Positions 16,146 to 24,992 of a stretch of 64,000 nucleotides of DNA are shown here, piece after piece; the stretch's first letter is position 1, and every line of letters begins with the position of its first letter. The DNA is taken from positions 2,072,501 to 2,136,500 of the forward strand of contig NC_011894.1 in the NCBI RefSeq assembly GCF_000022085.1, in the 5' to 3' direction. The translations under genes were made by a program, and so were the position numbers. The DNA is from Methylobacterium nodulans ORS 2060 (lineage in GTDB: Bacteria > Pseudomonadota > Alphaproteobacteria > Rhizobiales > Beijerinckiaceae). The notes under the pieces are model-generated. The model was not told the DNA's origin. It was given only the letters and a program-made list of their open reading frames with translations, and did not search any database.

Positions 16146-16394
16146 ATGAGCTATGACCTGCCTGCCCTTGCCGCACAGGCGACGGCGGGGCTCAACATCG
16201 AACCTGCCGTTGCGTCCGAGCTGCTTCGGCGCGTCGCCGCGATGTGCACGGTCAAGCAGCGCGGGGCCGAGGAAGGCCTGCTGCGCGCGCCGGACGACGA
16301 GCGTTGGGTGCGGGGCTACTCGGGCGGCTGCGGGGATTGTGGCGACCTGATCCACTCCTTGGCCGACATCGTTGCGGGTGAGCAGCGCCGATGA
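16146..16394 (+). CDS. hypothetical phage protein, 82 aa
   Basis: A strong GGAGGAAG lies 4 bases before the ATG. The C-terminus has YSGGCGDCGDLIHSL, with a CxxC that might bind metal with the cysteine at 'AAMCTV'. Unknown family. Confidence 0.6.
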   Translation: MSYDLPALAAQATAGLNIEPAVASELLRRVAAMCTVKQRGAEEGLLRAPDDERWVRGYSGGCGDCGDLIHSLADIVAGEQRR

Positions 16395-16537
16395 GCCGCC
16401 CCGCCAAATCGAAGACGCGCAGGCGGGACTCTCTGATGGTCGCGGCCTCCTACTCGGCCCAGCGCAGCGATCTCGCCAAGCAGTCGGGTCTCGCGGCCGG
16501 AAAGCCGTCGCCTGATCCCGCTAGTGGCTGGTTCTGA
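16391..16537 (+). CDS. small basic phage protein, 48 aa
   Basis: Very short, ATGA-coupled to the gene before. N-terminus is basic (MSRPAKSKTRRRDSLMVAAS) and may bind nucleic acid. No known family. Coupling and normal composition are the only support. Confidence 0.45.
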   Translation: MSRPAKSKTRRRDSLMVAASYSAQRSDLAKQSGLAAGKPSPDPASGWF

Positions 16538-16590
16538 CTGGCCGCCGCCCATCCTCCCCCACCTGTCGCCCACTGTGGAGAGCAGCGACC

Positions 16591-17235
16591 ATGGCCCGGA
16601 AGCGGAATCGCCGCCGGAATCGCACCAAGATCTTCGACGCGAAGGTCACCCCGACGCATCACGTGCGCCTGCATCGGCTGCGGGTCGTGATCGACGCGGA
16701 CCGTCGCTGGTACGTCGTTCGGATCGACGGTAGCCGTGAGCGGAAGATCCGCGAGGGCCTGGAGACGGCAGGCTTCGCGATCTGTGCGCCGGCCAGCAGC
16801 GCTGTGATCGAGCATCGCGGTCGGTTTCGGGAGGTGCGCCACCGGGCGGTGCCGGGCTACCTGTTCGTGGGGGTGGATCGCGGCACGGATGGGCGCGCGG
16901 CGCTCTGGGCCTACCACGACCGCATCATGGCAAGCTTGCTGCCCTCCGTGTTCGAGCTGGAGGATGAGGGCCGCATCGTCCGGGCCCGCCAGCAGGGTGA
17001 GGTCGAACGCCCCTTCTACCGCGTGATGGGGCCGTTCGGGCCCGAGCAGCTGCAGCGGTTCTCGGACAAGGTCGGCGCCGAACTCGTTGCGGTGCTCTAT
17101 GCGGGCAAGGAGCCGGTCGGGCAGTTCCCCGCTGCGGCTGCGCGCATTCTCGAAGGGCAGCGCCTGGACTTCTGCGACGTTGCCGATCTGGTATGCAGGG
17201 GAGCGTCTGAGATCTGCCGAGCGGCAGTTTCATAG
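16591..17235 (+). CDS. NusG-like transcription antitermination protein, 214 aa
   Basis: The NGN core is visible at about residues 38-95: RRWYVVRIDGSRERKIREGL, FAICAPASS and RHRAVPGYLFVGVD (the W-Y-V...E..gf....P.....r....PGYvFv pattern of NusG/RfaH). A KOW domain is not evident. In alphaproteobacterial prophages such proteins sit between replication and packaging genes and probably allow readthrough into the late operon, the Q-like role. Here foreign cargo follows immediately. Confidence 0.75.
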   Translation: MARKRNRRRNRTKIFDAKVTPTHHVRLHRLRVVIDADRRWYVVRIDGSRERKIREGLETAGFAICAPASSAVIEHRGRFREVRHRAVPGYLFVGVDRGTDGRAALWAYHDRIMASLLPSVFELEDEGRIVRARQQGEVERPFYRVMGPFGPEQLQRFSDKVGAELVAVLYAGKEPVGQFPAAAARILEGQRLDFCDVADLVCRGASEICRAAVS

Positions 17236-17320
17236 CGGCGCGAGCTGATCATCCCGTAGTGCGCCAATGTGATGGGCAAAGATGCGCCATAAGCGATGGT
17301 CAGAATCCATCCGCTGACCC

Positions 17321-18076
17321 ATGCCGGACAGCGCCTGGGTCGCGACCTTCCTGCCCTTCGCTGAGCTGATGCCGCGCCTCGACGCGCTCCTCACCAGCGG
17401 GGGCTACGACACGGTGCATGCTGCACTCCAGGCCGGGGTGCCAGTCCTCTCGACCGGGCTCGCCGAGGACAAGGCCGAGGTCGGCGTCCGCGTCGCTTGG
17501 TCGGGCGCCGGCATCAACCTCGGTGGAAATGCGGGCGACTTCGCGATGCTGCGCCGCTCCGCCGACGTGGTGCTGGACCAGCCGGACTGTTGCGCTCGGA
17601 CGCGGGGGCTGGAGGTCGGGGGGATGAACTACATCATCCCAGTCGACGCGACCTTAAGGACCGACCGGGACGTGCAGGATGAGGCGGTGACAGTAGAGCG
17701 CATCCTCAACGCCACCGAGCGGGCGCGCAAGCTGCGCCTCATCGTGCTCGATGCCTGTCGAGACAATCCGTTCATCCCGCGGATGCGCCGGATGATGGCG
17801 ACGCGTGCGGTCGGGCGGGGGCTTGCCAAGGTCGAGCCGGAGGGCGGCACGCTGATCGCCTTCGCGGCCCGCGACGGCCAGGTTGCGCAGGACGGCACCG
17901 GCGCCAACAGCCCCTTCGCGGCCGCCTTCGTGAAGCTGATCATGGAGCCGGGGCTCGAGATCAACATGCTCTTCCGCCGCGTGCGCGACGAGGTCTACGC
18001 CGCCACGAACCGCAAGCAGGAGCCCTTCACCTACGGCTCGCTGCCGGGCGAGGCATTCTACTTCCGGCCGCGGTGA
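17321..18076 (+). pseudogene. chimera: glycosyltransferase C-terminal piece fused to caspase-like domain piece
   Basis: Residues 1-70 match the sugar-nucleotide-binding half of GT1 glycosyltransferases (FLPFAELMPRLDALLTSGGY; HAALQAGVPVLSTGLAEDKA). From about residue 98 it reads as a peptidase C14 caspase-like domain: GGMNYIIPVDA, then LRLIVLDACRDNPF with the catalytic Cys, then SPFAAAFVKLI. The caspase catalytic His-Gly, which precedes 'NYliPvdA', is missing because the junction falls there. Both halves are therefore incomplete and the 251-residue frame is probably an inactive fusion. Confidence 0.75.
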
Positions 18077-18565
18077 TCCGCCGTTCCGTCGAGGTGGACC
18101 TCACCGAGTCCGCGTAATTGCGTAGGGGTGACAGAACCACCTGCGAAAAAACTCGGCCTGGAGGTCAAATAGCCGGAAAATAACCGGAACCGGACATTCG
18201 CCACCCGGGCTCCGAGGGGCGCGTGACAGCGCCTCCGCCGAACATCGCCGCGGGCATGAGCAAAAACCTGCGGCCTGCTCTTGACGCAGGCCAGGATTGC
18301 AGCAATCCTGGTATACAATATGCAAGCCGAAAGCCGCGGCTACGCGCCGTCGCAAATTCGGCTCGAGCGCCGCTTGCGACGCTTCACTCATCCACGCTGA
18401 CCCGATCAAAGCGCGTCGGTCAGCAGGCGGTTATCGCTGCTCTGATCTCGGCGATCTCCAGCAAAAGCTGGGGTGCCTGGGCGCTGTCCCGGTCTGCCGC
18501 ACGCCTGCAAGGTTTGTCTCTCCGGAGGCTACCAAGTTCCTATAAAAACAACCGAGGAAACGCTA
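18077..18565. other. long leader of the MFS gene
   Basis: No gene supported. It holds a perfect 21-base palindrome and a TATACAAT-like box at 18291-18320, and TTGACG at 18281. The overlapping open frame at 18223-18609 runs into the transporter gene and looks non-coding. Confidence 0.4.
18291..18320 (+). promoter_or_regulatory. perfect palindrome plus TGGTATACAAT box
   Basis: CCAGGATTGC-A-GCAATCCTGG (18291-18311) is a perfect 10-base inverted repeat and runs into GTATACAAT (18311-18319), which could be a -10 box or a GntR/FadR-type half site. It lies about 250 bases upstream of the MFS gene start. The regulator is not identified. Confidence 0.45.
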
Positions 18566-19879
18566 ATGCCAGCGTCTGCAATGAGAAAAACCGAGCGAGT
18601 ATCAGATAGTTACCGCTGGATGCAGCTCGCGATCGGCGTCATCTGCATGGTGATGATCGCCAACCTGCAGTATGGCTGGACCTTCTTCGTCCCGGAAATC
18701 CAAAAAACGTTCGGCTTCGATCGCGCCGCGATCCAGTGGGCCTTCACGCTCTTTGTCCTGTTCGAGACCTGGCTTGTGCCCGTCGAGGGCTGGTTCGTTG
18801 ACAAGTACGGCCCGAAGATCGTGGTCCTGTTCGGGGGCGTGCTCTGCGGCGTCGGCTGGGTAATCAACGCCTATGCCTCAAGCCTCAACCTGTTCTACGT
18901 CGGTCAGGTCATCGCGGGCCTGGGAGCGGGCGCGGTCTATGGCACCTGCGTGGGTAATGCCCTCAAGTGGTTCCCGGACAAGCGTGGTCTGGCCGCCGGC
19001 ATCACCGCTGCGGGCTTCGGTGCCGGTTCGGCCCTCACGGTGGCGCCCATCCAGTGGATGATTGCCGACCAGGGCTTCCAAGCTGCCTTCCTCAATTTCG
19101 GCATCGGCCAAGGCGTGATTGTCGCCGCACTGGCCTTCTTCCTGGCGGCGCCGCGCAAGGGCCAAATCCCGGAGGTGACGAGCACCGCCAACATTCAGTC
19201 GCGGCGCAACTACACGCCCAGCGAGGTGGTGCGCCAGCCGATCTTCTGGCTGATGTACTTCATGTTCGTCATCGTCGGCGCCGGCGGCCTGATGATCACC
19301 GCGAACCTGAAGCCGATCGCGGCCGATATCCACGTCGACAAGGTGCCGGTGACGATCCTCGGCGTCACCATGGTGGCCATCACCTTCGCGGCGACGATTG
19401 ACCGTGTGCTCAACGGGCTGACCCGGCCCTTCTTTGGCTGGGTCTCGGACAAGATTGGGCGCGAGAACACGATGTTCATCGCCTTTGCGATGGAGGGGTT
19501 TGGCATCTACATGCTGTACCTCTGGGGGCATGATCCGCTGTGGTTTGTCCTCCTGTCGGGCTTTGTGTTCTTTGCCTGGGGCGAGATCTACTCGCTGTTC
19601 CCGTCAACCTGCACCGACACGTTCGGCTCCAAGTTCGCGGCGACGAATGCCGGGCTGCTCTATACGGCCAAGGGGACCGCGGCGCTGCTGGTGCCCTTCG
19701 CCAATTACCTGCAGCAGAGCACAGCCAACTGGGACGGCGTGTTCCTCGCGGCGGCCGGAGCCAACATCCTGGCTTCCATCCTCGCCATCGCGCTGCTGAA
19801 GCCCTGGCGCAAGCGCGTCGTCACCGGCGCCCAGGCCGATGCGGACGTCCCCGCCGGCGCAAAGGTGGCGGTAGCCTGA
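18566..19879 (+). CDS. MFS transporter, oxalate/formate antiporter-like, 437 aa
   Basis: Twelve probable membrane helices in MFS layout, with the family motif between helices 2 and 3 at GWFVDKYGPKIVVL and again in the second half at FFGWVSDKIGRENTM. The sequence resembles OxlT-type carriers (MIANLQYGWTFFVPEIQ; FPDKRGLAAGITAAGFGAGS), which exchange oxalate for formate across the inner membrane. Start at 18566 has GAGGAA upstream. It is a full-length, apparently functional gene inside the prophage and has its own terminator, so it looks like an independently expressed cargo gene. Confidence 0.85.
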   Translation: MPASAMRKTERVSDSYRWMQLAIGVICMVMIANLQYGWTFFVPEIQKTFGFDRAAIQWAFTLFVLFETWLVPVEGWFVDKYGPKIVVLFGGVLCGVGWVINAYASSLNLFYVGQVIAGLGAGAVYGTCVGNALKWFPDKRGLAAGITAAGFGAGSALTVAPIQWMIADQGFQAAFLNFGIGQGVIVAALAFFLAAPRKGQIPEVTSTANIQSRRNYTPSEVVRQPIFWLMYFMFVIVGAGGLMITANLKPIAADIHVDKVPVTILGVTMVAITFAATIDRVLNGLTRPFFGWVSDKIGRENTMFIAFAMEGFGIYMLYLWGHDPLWFVLLSGFVFFAWGEIYSLFPSTCTDTFGSKFAATNAGLLYTAKGTAALLVPFANYLQQSTANWDGVFLAAAGANILASILAIALLKPWRKRVVTGAQADADVPAGAKVAVA

Positions 19880-19915
19880 CAGGCTCCAGGCAACCGTAGC
19901 CACAGCAAACACGGG

Positions 19916-19949
19916 AAGGGTCTGGACATGCCTCCAGACCCTTTCTCGT
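19916..19949 (+). terminator. intrinsic terminator after MFS gene
   Basis: An 11-base perfect stem AAGGGTCTGGA / TCCAGACCCTT (19916-19926 with 19933-19943), loop CATGCC, followed by TTCTCGTT. Confidence 0.8.
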
Positions 19950-20522
19950 TAAGCACTGCCCACCCGACGGTGAGGCCAGGAACGTGGACCGGCCCTGAAG
20001 GGTTCACTCAGCCGGCGTTCCTACACGGTTGGGGCGCCTTATTGCGCGTTCATTCAGTGGTCAGAGCGGCCACATCTATATCCATTCCATCAAGGTGGCT
20101 GGCCCGCCCCATTGCTTGGATGACGGTAGCGTGCTACCTCTTCCGGCGGACGCCCACGCTGTGCGTGATCCGCGGTTCTCGCGTGCATCTCCGGTGTGGC
20201 CCTGGCCCGGAAGCCCCGTGCGCCGCGACAGGGTGAATGCGTCCTGATTTCTACTGATCACGTCGCGAGAGTGGAGCGTCCGAGCCTGCGGATACCATCT
20301 CCGTCTGCTGGGCCTCCTCCGGCCCCGTGCGCACGAAGCCCGATCCGGACGGCGAACTGGCGAAGCGCTCCGAGCGGTTGGCCAGCAGTGACCCTCGTCG
20401 GCGTGTGCTTCCTGTCGTGGCCGGTTCGTAAAGGGGTGGGAGCGATACTATTCGCCCTCAATCCAAGCGAACCGCACAGCTATCGCTTGGAAGGGCGCTC
20501 TAGCTACGATCTTTAAGGCGCC
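19950..20522. other. gap, no supported gene
   Basis: Several short open frames on both strands have no ribosome-binding site and no recognisable family. I see no RNA gene. Confidence 0.35.
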
Positions 20523-20798
20523 TCAGTTCGCAACGGGTCCATCCATCAGGACCTGCTCACGCACCCACTCAACTGCCTTGTCTTTGGAGGCGAAGATTGA
20601 GCCGTTATTCCAGTCTTTGCAGGGGCCAAAGCCAGCCTCAAGAAACCACTTGCCTTGAAGCTCTTGTTCAGTATCTCGGGCTTCGTTGATTTGTGTCAGA
20701 ACAGCAACAAGCTGACCGCCGATAAAGACAAGTGTTCCGTGCTCGCCACCGGTTCCGGTGTTCACGGTTACAGACTGCAAATACGCTTCCGTGCCCAT
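20523..20798 (-). CDS. hypothetical protein, 91 aa
   Basis: Ordinary composition and an alpha/beta pattern (HGTLVFIGGQLVAVLTQINE ... KWFLEAGFGPCKDW ... KDKAVEWVREQVL) suggest a real small cytoplasmic protein. No family recognised. The gene and the bases before it are more AT-rich than the surroundings, like the repressor, suggesting separate ancestry. Orientation is opposite to its cargo neighbours. Confidence 0.55.
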   Translation of the reverse strand: MGTEAYLQSVTVNTGTGGEHGTLVFIGGQLVAVLTQINEARDTEQELQGKWFLEAGFGPCKDWNNGSIFASKDKAVEWVREQVLMDGPVAN

Positions 20799-21280
20799 CG
20801 GATCGACCGAATCAGTTGCAGTTATACTAACGACCCGTATTTTGTGCAGTGCAACACGACAAGTACTACCTTAGTCTAATACCAAAAAATGCCACCTCTC
20901 GTTGCGCAGTCGAGCTGGTGTCGAGTCCCACACGCACCGATCTATCGCCCCTCGGCGCGCGTCGGCCTCCAGCGGGAGCCTCGACCTCAGCGCGGCCGAA
21001 AGCAGGGCCGGACGTCACGGCTGGGACCAGTCCCGCAAACCATCGTGGAGTCGGCACTGGGTTCGGTGCGGTCCGGGGCGCCATCTCGTGCGCCACATGG
21101 CCCAAATCTGACGCTTCGCACCCACGCCACAGACTTGCAACGGGTGCATAGCAGTCTCAGATCTGCGCCACTGCGGCCCCACTACCACCGTGCCATCGTC
21201 GCGCATCATCACATCGGTCCTGGATGCTGCTGGCCGGGAGATTGCGTACTCTCCCCTGCAAGTTAGCCAAGAGGAGCGTC
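20799..21280. other. gap upstream of the Crp-type gene
   Basis: An AT-rich part (20800-20890) changes to GC-rich sequence near 20890. No gene supported; presumably contains the promoters of the divergent genes on either side. Confidence 0.35.
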
Positions 21281-22030
21281 ATGGCCGCCTCCTTCCAGCC
21301 CGACACCCATCCGTTCGTGCGCAAGGTGGAGAGCATTGCCCTCTTCACCCTGTCTGCGGACGAGAAGGCGGCACTCTTTGCTCTGCCGATGCAGGTGGCG
21401 GATTTCGGACCGCGGCAGGACATCGTGCGCGAGCATGACCGGCCTTCTCAGTGCTTCACCCTTCTGAAGGGCTTCGCCTGCCTCTACAAATCGACGCCGG
21501 CAGGCATGCGCCAGATCATGGCCTACCACGTCCCCGGTGACATGCCCGATCTCCAGAGCCTGCACCTGAAGGTGCTCGACAACGGCATCGCCACGGTCTC
21601 CCCATGCCGGATCGGACTCGTCCAGCACGAGGCGGTTCGGGCGCTCTTCCGCACCCATCCCAGGCTCGCGGACGCGTTCTGGCGCCTGACGCTGATCGAC
21701 GCGGCCCTCCTCCGCGAGTGGATTGTCAACATCGGTCGGCGCCACGCCTATACCCGGATGGCTCACCTCTTCTGCGAGTTGGTCACGCGCTTGGAGGCAG
21801 TCGGGCTTGCCCAGGATCATGCGTGCGATCTGCCGATGACCCAGACCGAGCTTGCGGACGCGCTCGGGCTCACGACCGTTCACGTCAACCGCACGCTGCA
21901 GGAACTCAGGAGTGCAGGGCTGGTCACGCTGCGCGGTGGACGGCTGACGGTGAACGACTGGGAGGGGCTGACCGCCATAGCGGGGTTCGATCCGATCTAT
22001 CTGCACCTGAAGCAGTTCGAAGCCTCCTAA
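21281..22030 (+). CDS. Crp/Fnr-family transcription regulator, 249 aa
   Basis: Residues 20-135 form a cyclic-nucleotide-binding-like beta-roll (RPSQCFTLLKGFACLYKSTP; YHVPGDMPDLQSL) and residues 165-235 a winged helix with HTH_CRP (LPMTQTELADALGLTTVHVN). The N-terminal cysteine cluster of oxygen-sensing FNR is absent, so the signal is unknown. GAGGAG precedes the ATG at 21281. It may control nearby cargo, but such genes are also frequent stand-alone paralogues in Methylobacterium. Confidence 0.85.
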   Translation: MAASFQPDTHPFVRKVESIALFTLSADEKAALFALPMQVADFGPRQDIVREHDRPSQCFTLLKGFACLYKSTPAGMRQIMAYHVPGDMPDLQSLHLKVLDNGIATVSPCRIGLVQHEAVRALFRTHPRLADAFWRLTLIDAALLREWIVNIGRRHAYTRMAHLFCELVTRLEAVGLAQDHACDLPMTQTELADALGLTTVHVNRTLQELRSAGLVTLRGGRLTVNDWEGLTAIAGFDPIYLHLKQFEAS

Positions 22031-22101
22031 TGGGGATAGGCGTCCCAATCGGCCTGACCTGGCTCGCCGGCCCGACGCTGGCGGAGGCGCAGGAGGGCGC
22101 G

Positions 22102-22467
22102 ATGAACAAGACCGCTGCGGATCGGGCTCGTGTCAGTTTCCATGATGCGCGCCGCACCACCGACCAACCCTGGCGGCACTGGTACTGGACAGCGCGCTGG
22201 CGCCGCATCGCCCAGGCGCAGCTTCGGGATCATCCGCTTTGTGCGATGTGCTCGACGGATGAGAGGCCGGTCGCAGCGACGGTCTGCGACCACGTGGTGC
22301 CGCACCGGGGCGACGAGCATCTGTTCTGGGAGGGTGAGCTGCAGTCCCTCTGCAAGCCCTGCCACGACGGCACAAAGCAGGCGCAGGAGCGCCGCGGTTA
22401 CGTGACGGGCGTGACCCTCGATGGGCGGCCGCGCGACCCGCGTCATCCGTGGAATCGGCCCACCTGA
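22102..22467 (+). CDS. phage HNH endonuclease, 121 aa
   Basis: An HNH/zinc site: LCAMCSTDERP with CxxC, VCDHVVPHRGDEHLF, and LQSLCKPCHDGTKQ with a second CxxC. In HK97-like phages the HNH protein directly precedes terminase and is needed for cutting at the packaging site. AGGAGG 6 bases before the ATG at 22102 fixes the start, although the frame stays open to an ATG at 22030. First intact phage gene after the cargo. Confidence 0.9.
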   Translation: MNKTAADRARVSFHDARRTTDQPWRHWYWTARWRRIAQAQLRDHPLCAMCSTDERPVAATVCDHVVPHRGDEHLFWEGELQSLCKPCHDGTKQAQERRGYVTGVTLDGRPRDPRHPWNRPT

Positions 22468-22571
22468 CCTTGGGGGAGGGGAGGGTCGAAAGTCTAGGAC
22501 CTCCGGATCCTGCACCCGACGCCCCCCTCCGTTCGCACTGGAAGCAGTTTCAGACAAAAAAGTTGGCCGAG
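22468..22571. promoter_or_regulatory. candidate cos/packaging region
   Basis: About 100 non-coding bases between HNH and small terminase. Opposed G and C runs (GGGGGAGGGGAGG near 22473 and CCCCCCTCCG near 22520) flank a short dyad-rich segment (GGACCTCCGGATCC, about 22497-22510). Cohesive-end sites occupy this slot in HK97-type phages; the ends themselves cannot be read from sequence. Confidence 0.35.
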
Positions 22572-23006
22572 ATGGATGTGGTGAGCGGCACCGGGACAAT
22601 CGTTGCGGAGCCCGATTGGTCGTCCTTGTTCTCCGACGAACTCGACCTCGCAGCAGCACGGGAGCACTGGCGCGTGATCACGACGGAGCTGCGCGAGCGC
22701 AACCTGCTGGCGCCCGTGAACGGCCACGCGATCCAGCGGCTGGTCTGCGCCCGGGTGCTCTACGATCGGTCGCTGCGCCAAGTCGCCGAGAGCGGATCGG
22801 TGTCCCGGCCACGGCGGGGCAACGCCAAGGCCATCGCCCGGTTGAGCCCGCATCACACCGCGATGCGCGAGCTGGCCTCCGACGCTGCGGCGCTGGAAGC
22901 CGAGCTCGGGCTGTCGCCGCGGCGCCGCGGCGCGGTAACGAAGGTGGAGCGCAAGACCAAGGCGGCGCGAGCGGCCGATGCCTATCTCAGGCCCGTCGCG
23001 AAGTGA
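22572..23006 (+). CDS. terminase small subunit, P27 family, 144 aa
   Basis: The pattern REHWRVITTELRERNLLAPV ... LVCARVLYDRSLRQVAESG ... MRELASDAAALEAELGLSP matches P27/TerS_4 small terminases, which recognise the packaging site and load the motor subunit. Start at 22572 (MDVVSGTG) is the best ATG, though its ribosome-binding site is weak and an upstream ATG at 22449 is possible. Overlaps TerL by 29 bases. Confidence 0.8.
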   Translation: MDVVSGTGTIVAEPDWSSLFSDELDLAAAREHWRVITTELRERNLLAPVNGHAIQRLVCARVLYDRSLRQVAESGSVSRPRRGNAKAIARLSPHHTAMRELASDAAALEAELGLSPRRRGAVTKVERKTKAARAADAYLRPVAK

Positions 23007-24813
23007 TCCCACGACCGCCTGGGCGGAAGACGTCGTCGCCGGGCGGATCGTGGCCGGCGAGCTGGTGCGCCATGCCGCCGAGCGGCACCTGCGCGACCGG
23101 CGCGATGGAGCCCGGCGTGGGTTGCACTGGCGGCCGGAGATCGCAGCCCGGGCGCTCGGCTTCCTGCCGGCCGTCCTGACCATCACGGCGGGCGCCAAGG
23201 CCGGCGAGCCGTTCGTGCCGCTGCCCTGGCACACCTTCGTGATCGGCTCGCTGTTCGGCTGGCGCAAGGACAGCGGTCGGATGCGCTTCCGTGCCGGCTG
23301 GCTGGAGACCGGCAAGGGCCAGGCGAAGTCGCCGCTGATGGCCGCGGTTGGGCTCTACCTGATGGGCTGGGCCGGCATTCCGCGGTCCGAGGTCTACGCG
23401 ATCGGGCAGGACCGGGCCACCGCCAACGTGCTGTTCGGGGACGCGGTGGCGATGTGCCGGGCGCCGATCCCCGGAGCCGAGGACGACAGTGACACGCTGG
23501 AGCAGCGCGGCGAGGTCGTGATCCGCGGCGAGGGCGACAATGCCTGGAAGATCGAGCACATCGAGACCGGCTCGAAGTTCCGGGCGCTGGCCAACGGCGA
23601 GGCGGTGTCTGGCCCGCGGCCCACCGCCGTGCTGGCCGACGAGATCCACGAGTTCAAGGCCAACGCGGCCATCGAGACGTGGCGGCGGGCGGTGGCGAAG
23701 ATGCCGGGCGACGCGCTGATGCTGCTCGGCACCAACACGCCGGCCACGACGCAGATCGTTGGCACGGATTACTCGGAGTTCTACCAGAAGGTAGCGCGGG
23801 GCGAGATCCAGGATGACGAGGCGTTCGCCTTCATCGCCCGGGTCGACAAGGCCGACCGCGAGAGCGTGTTCGAGGACGAATCCTGCTGGCCGAAGGCGCT
23901 GCCGGCGCTGGGCATCACCTTCCCGATCGAGAACATCCGGGGCGAGGTGAACACGGCCAAGCAGTTGCTCTCGACGGCGCTGTCGGTGAAGCGGCTCTAC
24001 TTCGGCATCCCGATCGGCGCCACCGCGTTCTGGATCGCTGAGGAGGCCTGGGTCGCGGTTCAGGGCAAGGTCGATGCGCAGGCGCTGCGTGGGCAGCCGT
24101 GCTGGCTGGCGCTGGACCTGTCCAAGAAGAACGACCTCACGGCCCTCACGGCGGTGTGGGTCGGGGGAGACGGGCACCACTTTGCCAAGACCTGGTACTG
24201 GACCACGCGGGAAGGGATTGCGGACCGGGCCCGGGCCGATCAGGCGCCCTATGACCAGTGGGCGGAGAGGCCTGAGGAGACGGGCTTGGTCGCCGTTCCG
24301 GGCGCGGTGATCGACAAGACCTTCGTGGCCGCCGAGGTGGCCCGCCTCGTCGCCGAGCACGACGTGCAGTTCCTGGCCTTCGACCCGGCCGGGATGGCGG
24401 ATTTCGAGGCCGCCTGCGAGGAGATCGGGCTTCCGGTGTGGCGCTACCAGGGGCCGGGCGAGCCCGAAGGCGAGGGGTTGAAGCTCGTCGCGCACGGCCA
24501 GGGCAAGCGCATCGTGTTCGAGGACCGGGCGCTGTGCATGCCGCGCTCGATCGAACGCCTGGAGGACCTGATCCTGACCGGCGGCATCGCGATCGACGCC
24601 TCCCCCGTCACCTACGCCTGCGCCGCCAACGCCCACGTCGATGCGGACGGCCAGGGCAACCGGGCCTTCGACAAGAAGCGGAGCCGGGGCCGCATCGACG
24701 GCCTCGTGACGATCGCGATGGCGGTCGGGGCAGCGTCGGCCGACCTGCCGGACAGCGGCCCGTCCGTCTACGAGACCCGCGGCATCCTGGAAATCGAGAT
24801 CGACGCGATCTGA
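22978..24813 (+). CDS. terminase large subunit, 611 aa
   Basis: Terminase_1-type packaging motor. ATPase: GWLETGKGQAKSPLMAA carries the Walker A-like GKGQAKS, and TAVLADEIHEF the Walker B with catalytic Glu. Nuclease: LALDLSKKNDLTALTAVW, FLAFDPAGMADFEAAC and the late Asp in RGRIDGLVTIAMA. Length is normal. It pumps genomic DNA into the prohead through the portal encoded two genes on. Confidence 0.93.
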   Translation: MPISGPSRSDPTTAWAEDVVAGRIVAGELVRHAAERHLRDRRDGARRGLHWRPEIAARALGFLPAVLTITAGAKAGEPFVPLPWHTFVIGSLFGWRKDSGRMRFRAGWLETGKGQAKSPLMAAVGLYLMGWAGIPRSEVYAIGQDRATANVLFGDAVAMCRAPIPGAEDDSDTLEQRGEVVIRGEGDNAWKIEHIETGSKFRALANGEAVSGPRPTAVLADEIHEFKANAAIETWRRAVAKMPGDALMLLGTNTPATTQIVGTDYSEFYQKVARGEIQDDEAFAFIARVDKADRESVFEDESCWPKALPALGITFPIENIRGEVNTAKQLLSTALSVKRLYFGIPIGATAFWIAEEAWVAVQGKVDAQALRGQPCWLALDLSKKNDLTALTAVWVGGDGHHFAKTWYWTTREGIADRARADQAPYDQWAERPEETGLVAVPGAVIDKTFVAAEVARLVAEHDVQFLAFDPAGMADFEAACEEIGLPVWRYQGPGEPEGEGLKLVAHGQGKRIVFEDRALCMPRSIERLEDLILTGGIAIDASPVTYACAANAHVDADGQGNRAFDKKRSRGRIDGLVTIAMAVGAASADLPDSGPSVYETRGILEIEIDAI

Positions 24814-24992
24814 TGGAAGAGCCTCACGATCTCCCGGCGCCACGTGCCAGGCTGTTCGGCCTGCCCGAGGCATCGGCTCTGGCCGGCATCGGCCTCGTCG
24901 TGGCGGGCGTCGCGCTGATCCACGTGCCCACCGCGCTCATCGTCGCCGGCCTCGCGCTCGTGGCCACGGCGATTGCCCTGGCGAGGCTCTGA
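24813..24992 (+). CDS. small phage membrane protein, 59 aa
   Basis: Two hydrophobic segments (ALAGIGLVVAGVALIHVP and ALIVAGLALVATAIAL) after a short polar N-terminus. It overlaps TerL by one base and the portal gene by one base, a place where many HK97-type phages have a tiny membrane protein of unknown role. Confidence 0.65.
   Translation: MEEPHDLPAPRARLFGLPEASALAGIGLVVAGVALIHVPTALIVAGLALVATAIALARL

Noticed and set aside
18223..18609. 128-residue frame upstream of the MFS gene
   Set aside because: Runs through the promoter-like palindrome and into the carrier gene in another frame; composition looks non-coding.
22987..24873. 628-residue reverse-strand frame opposite terminase, and similar long antisense frames opposite the fibre and tail genes
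   Set aside because: High GC removes stop codons on the antisense strand; the plus-strand genes have clear domains.
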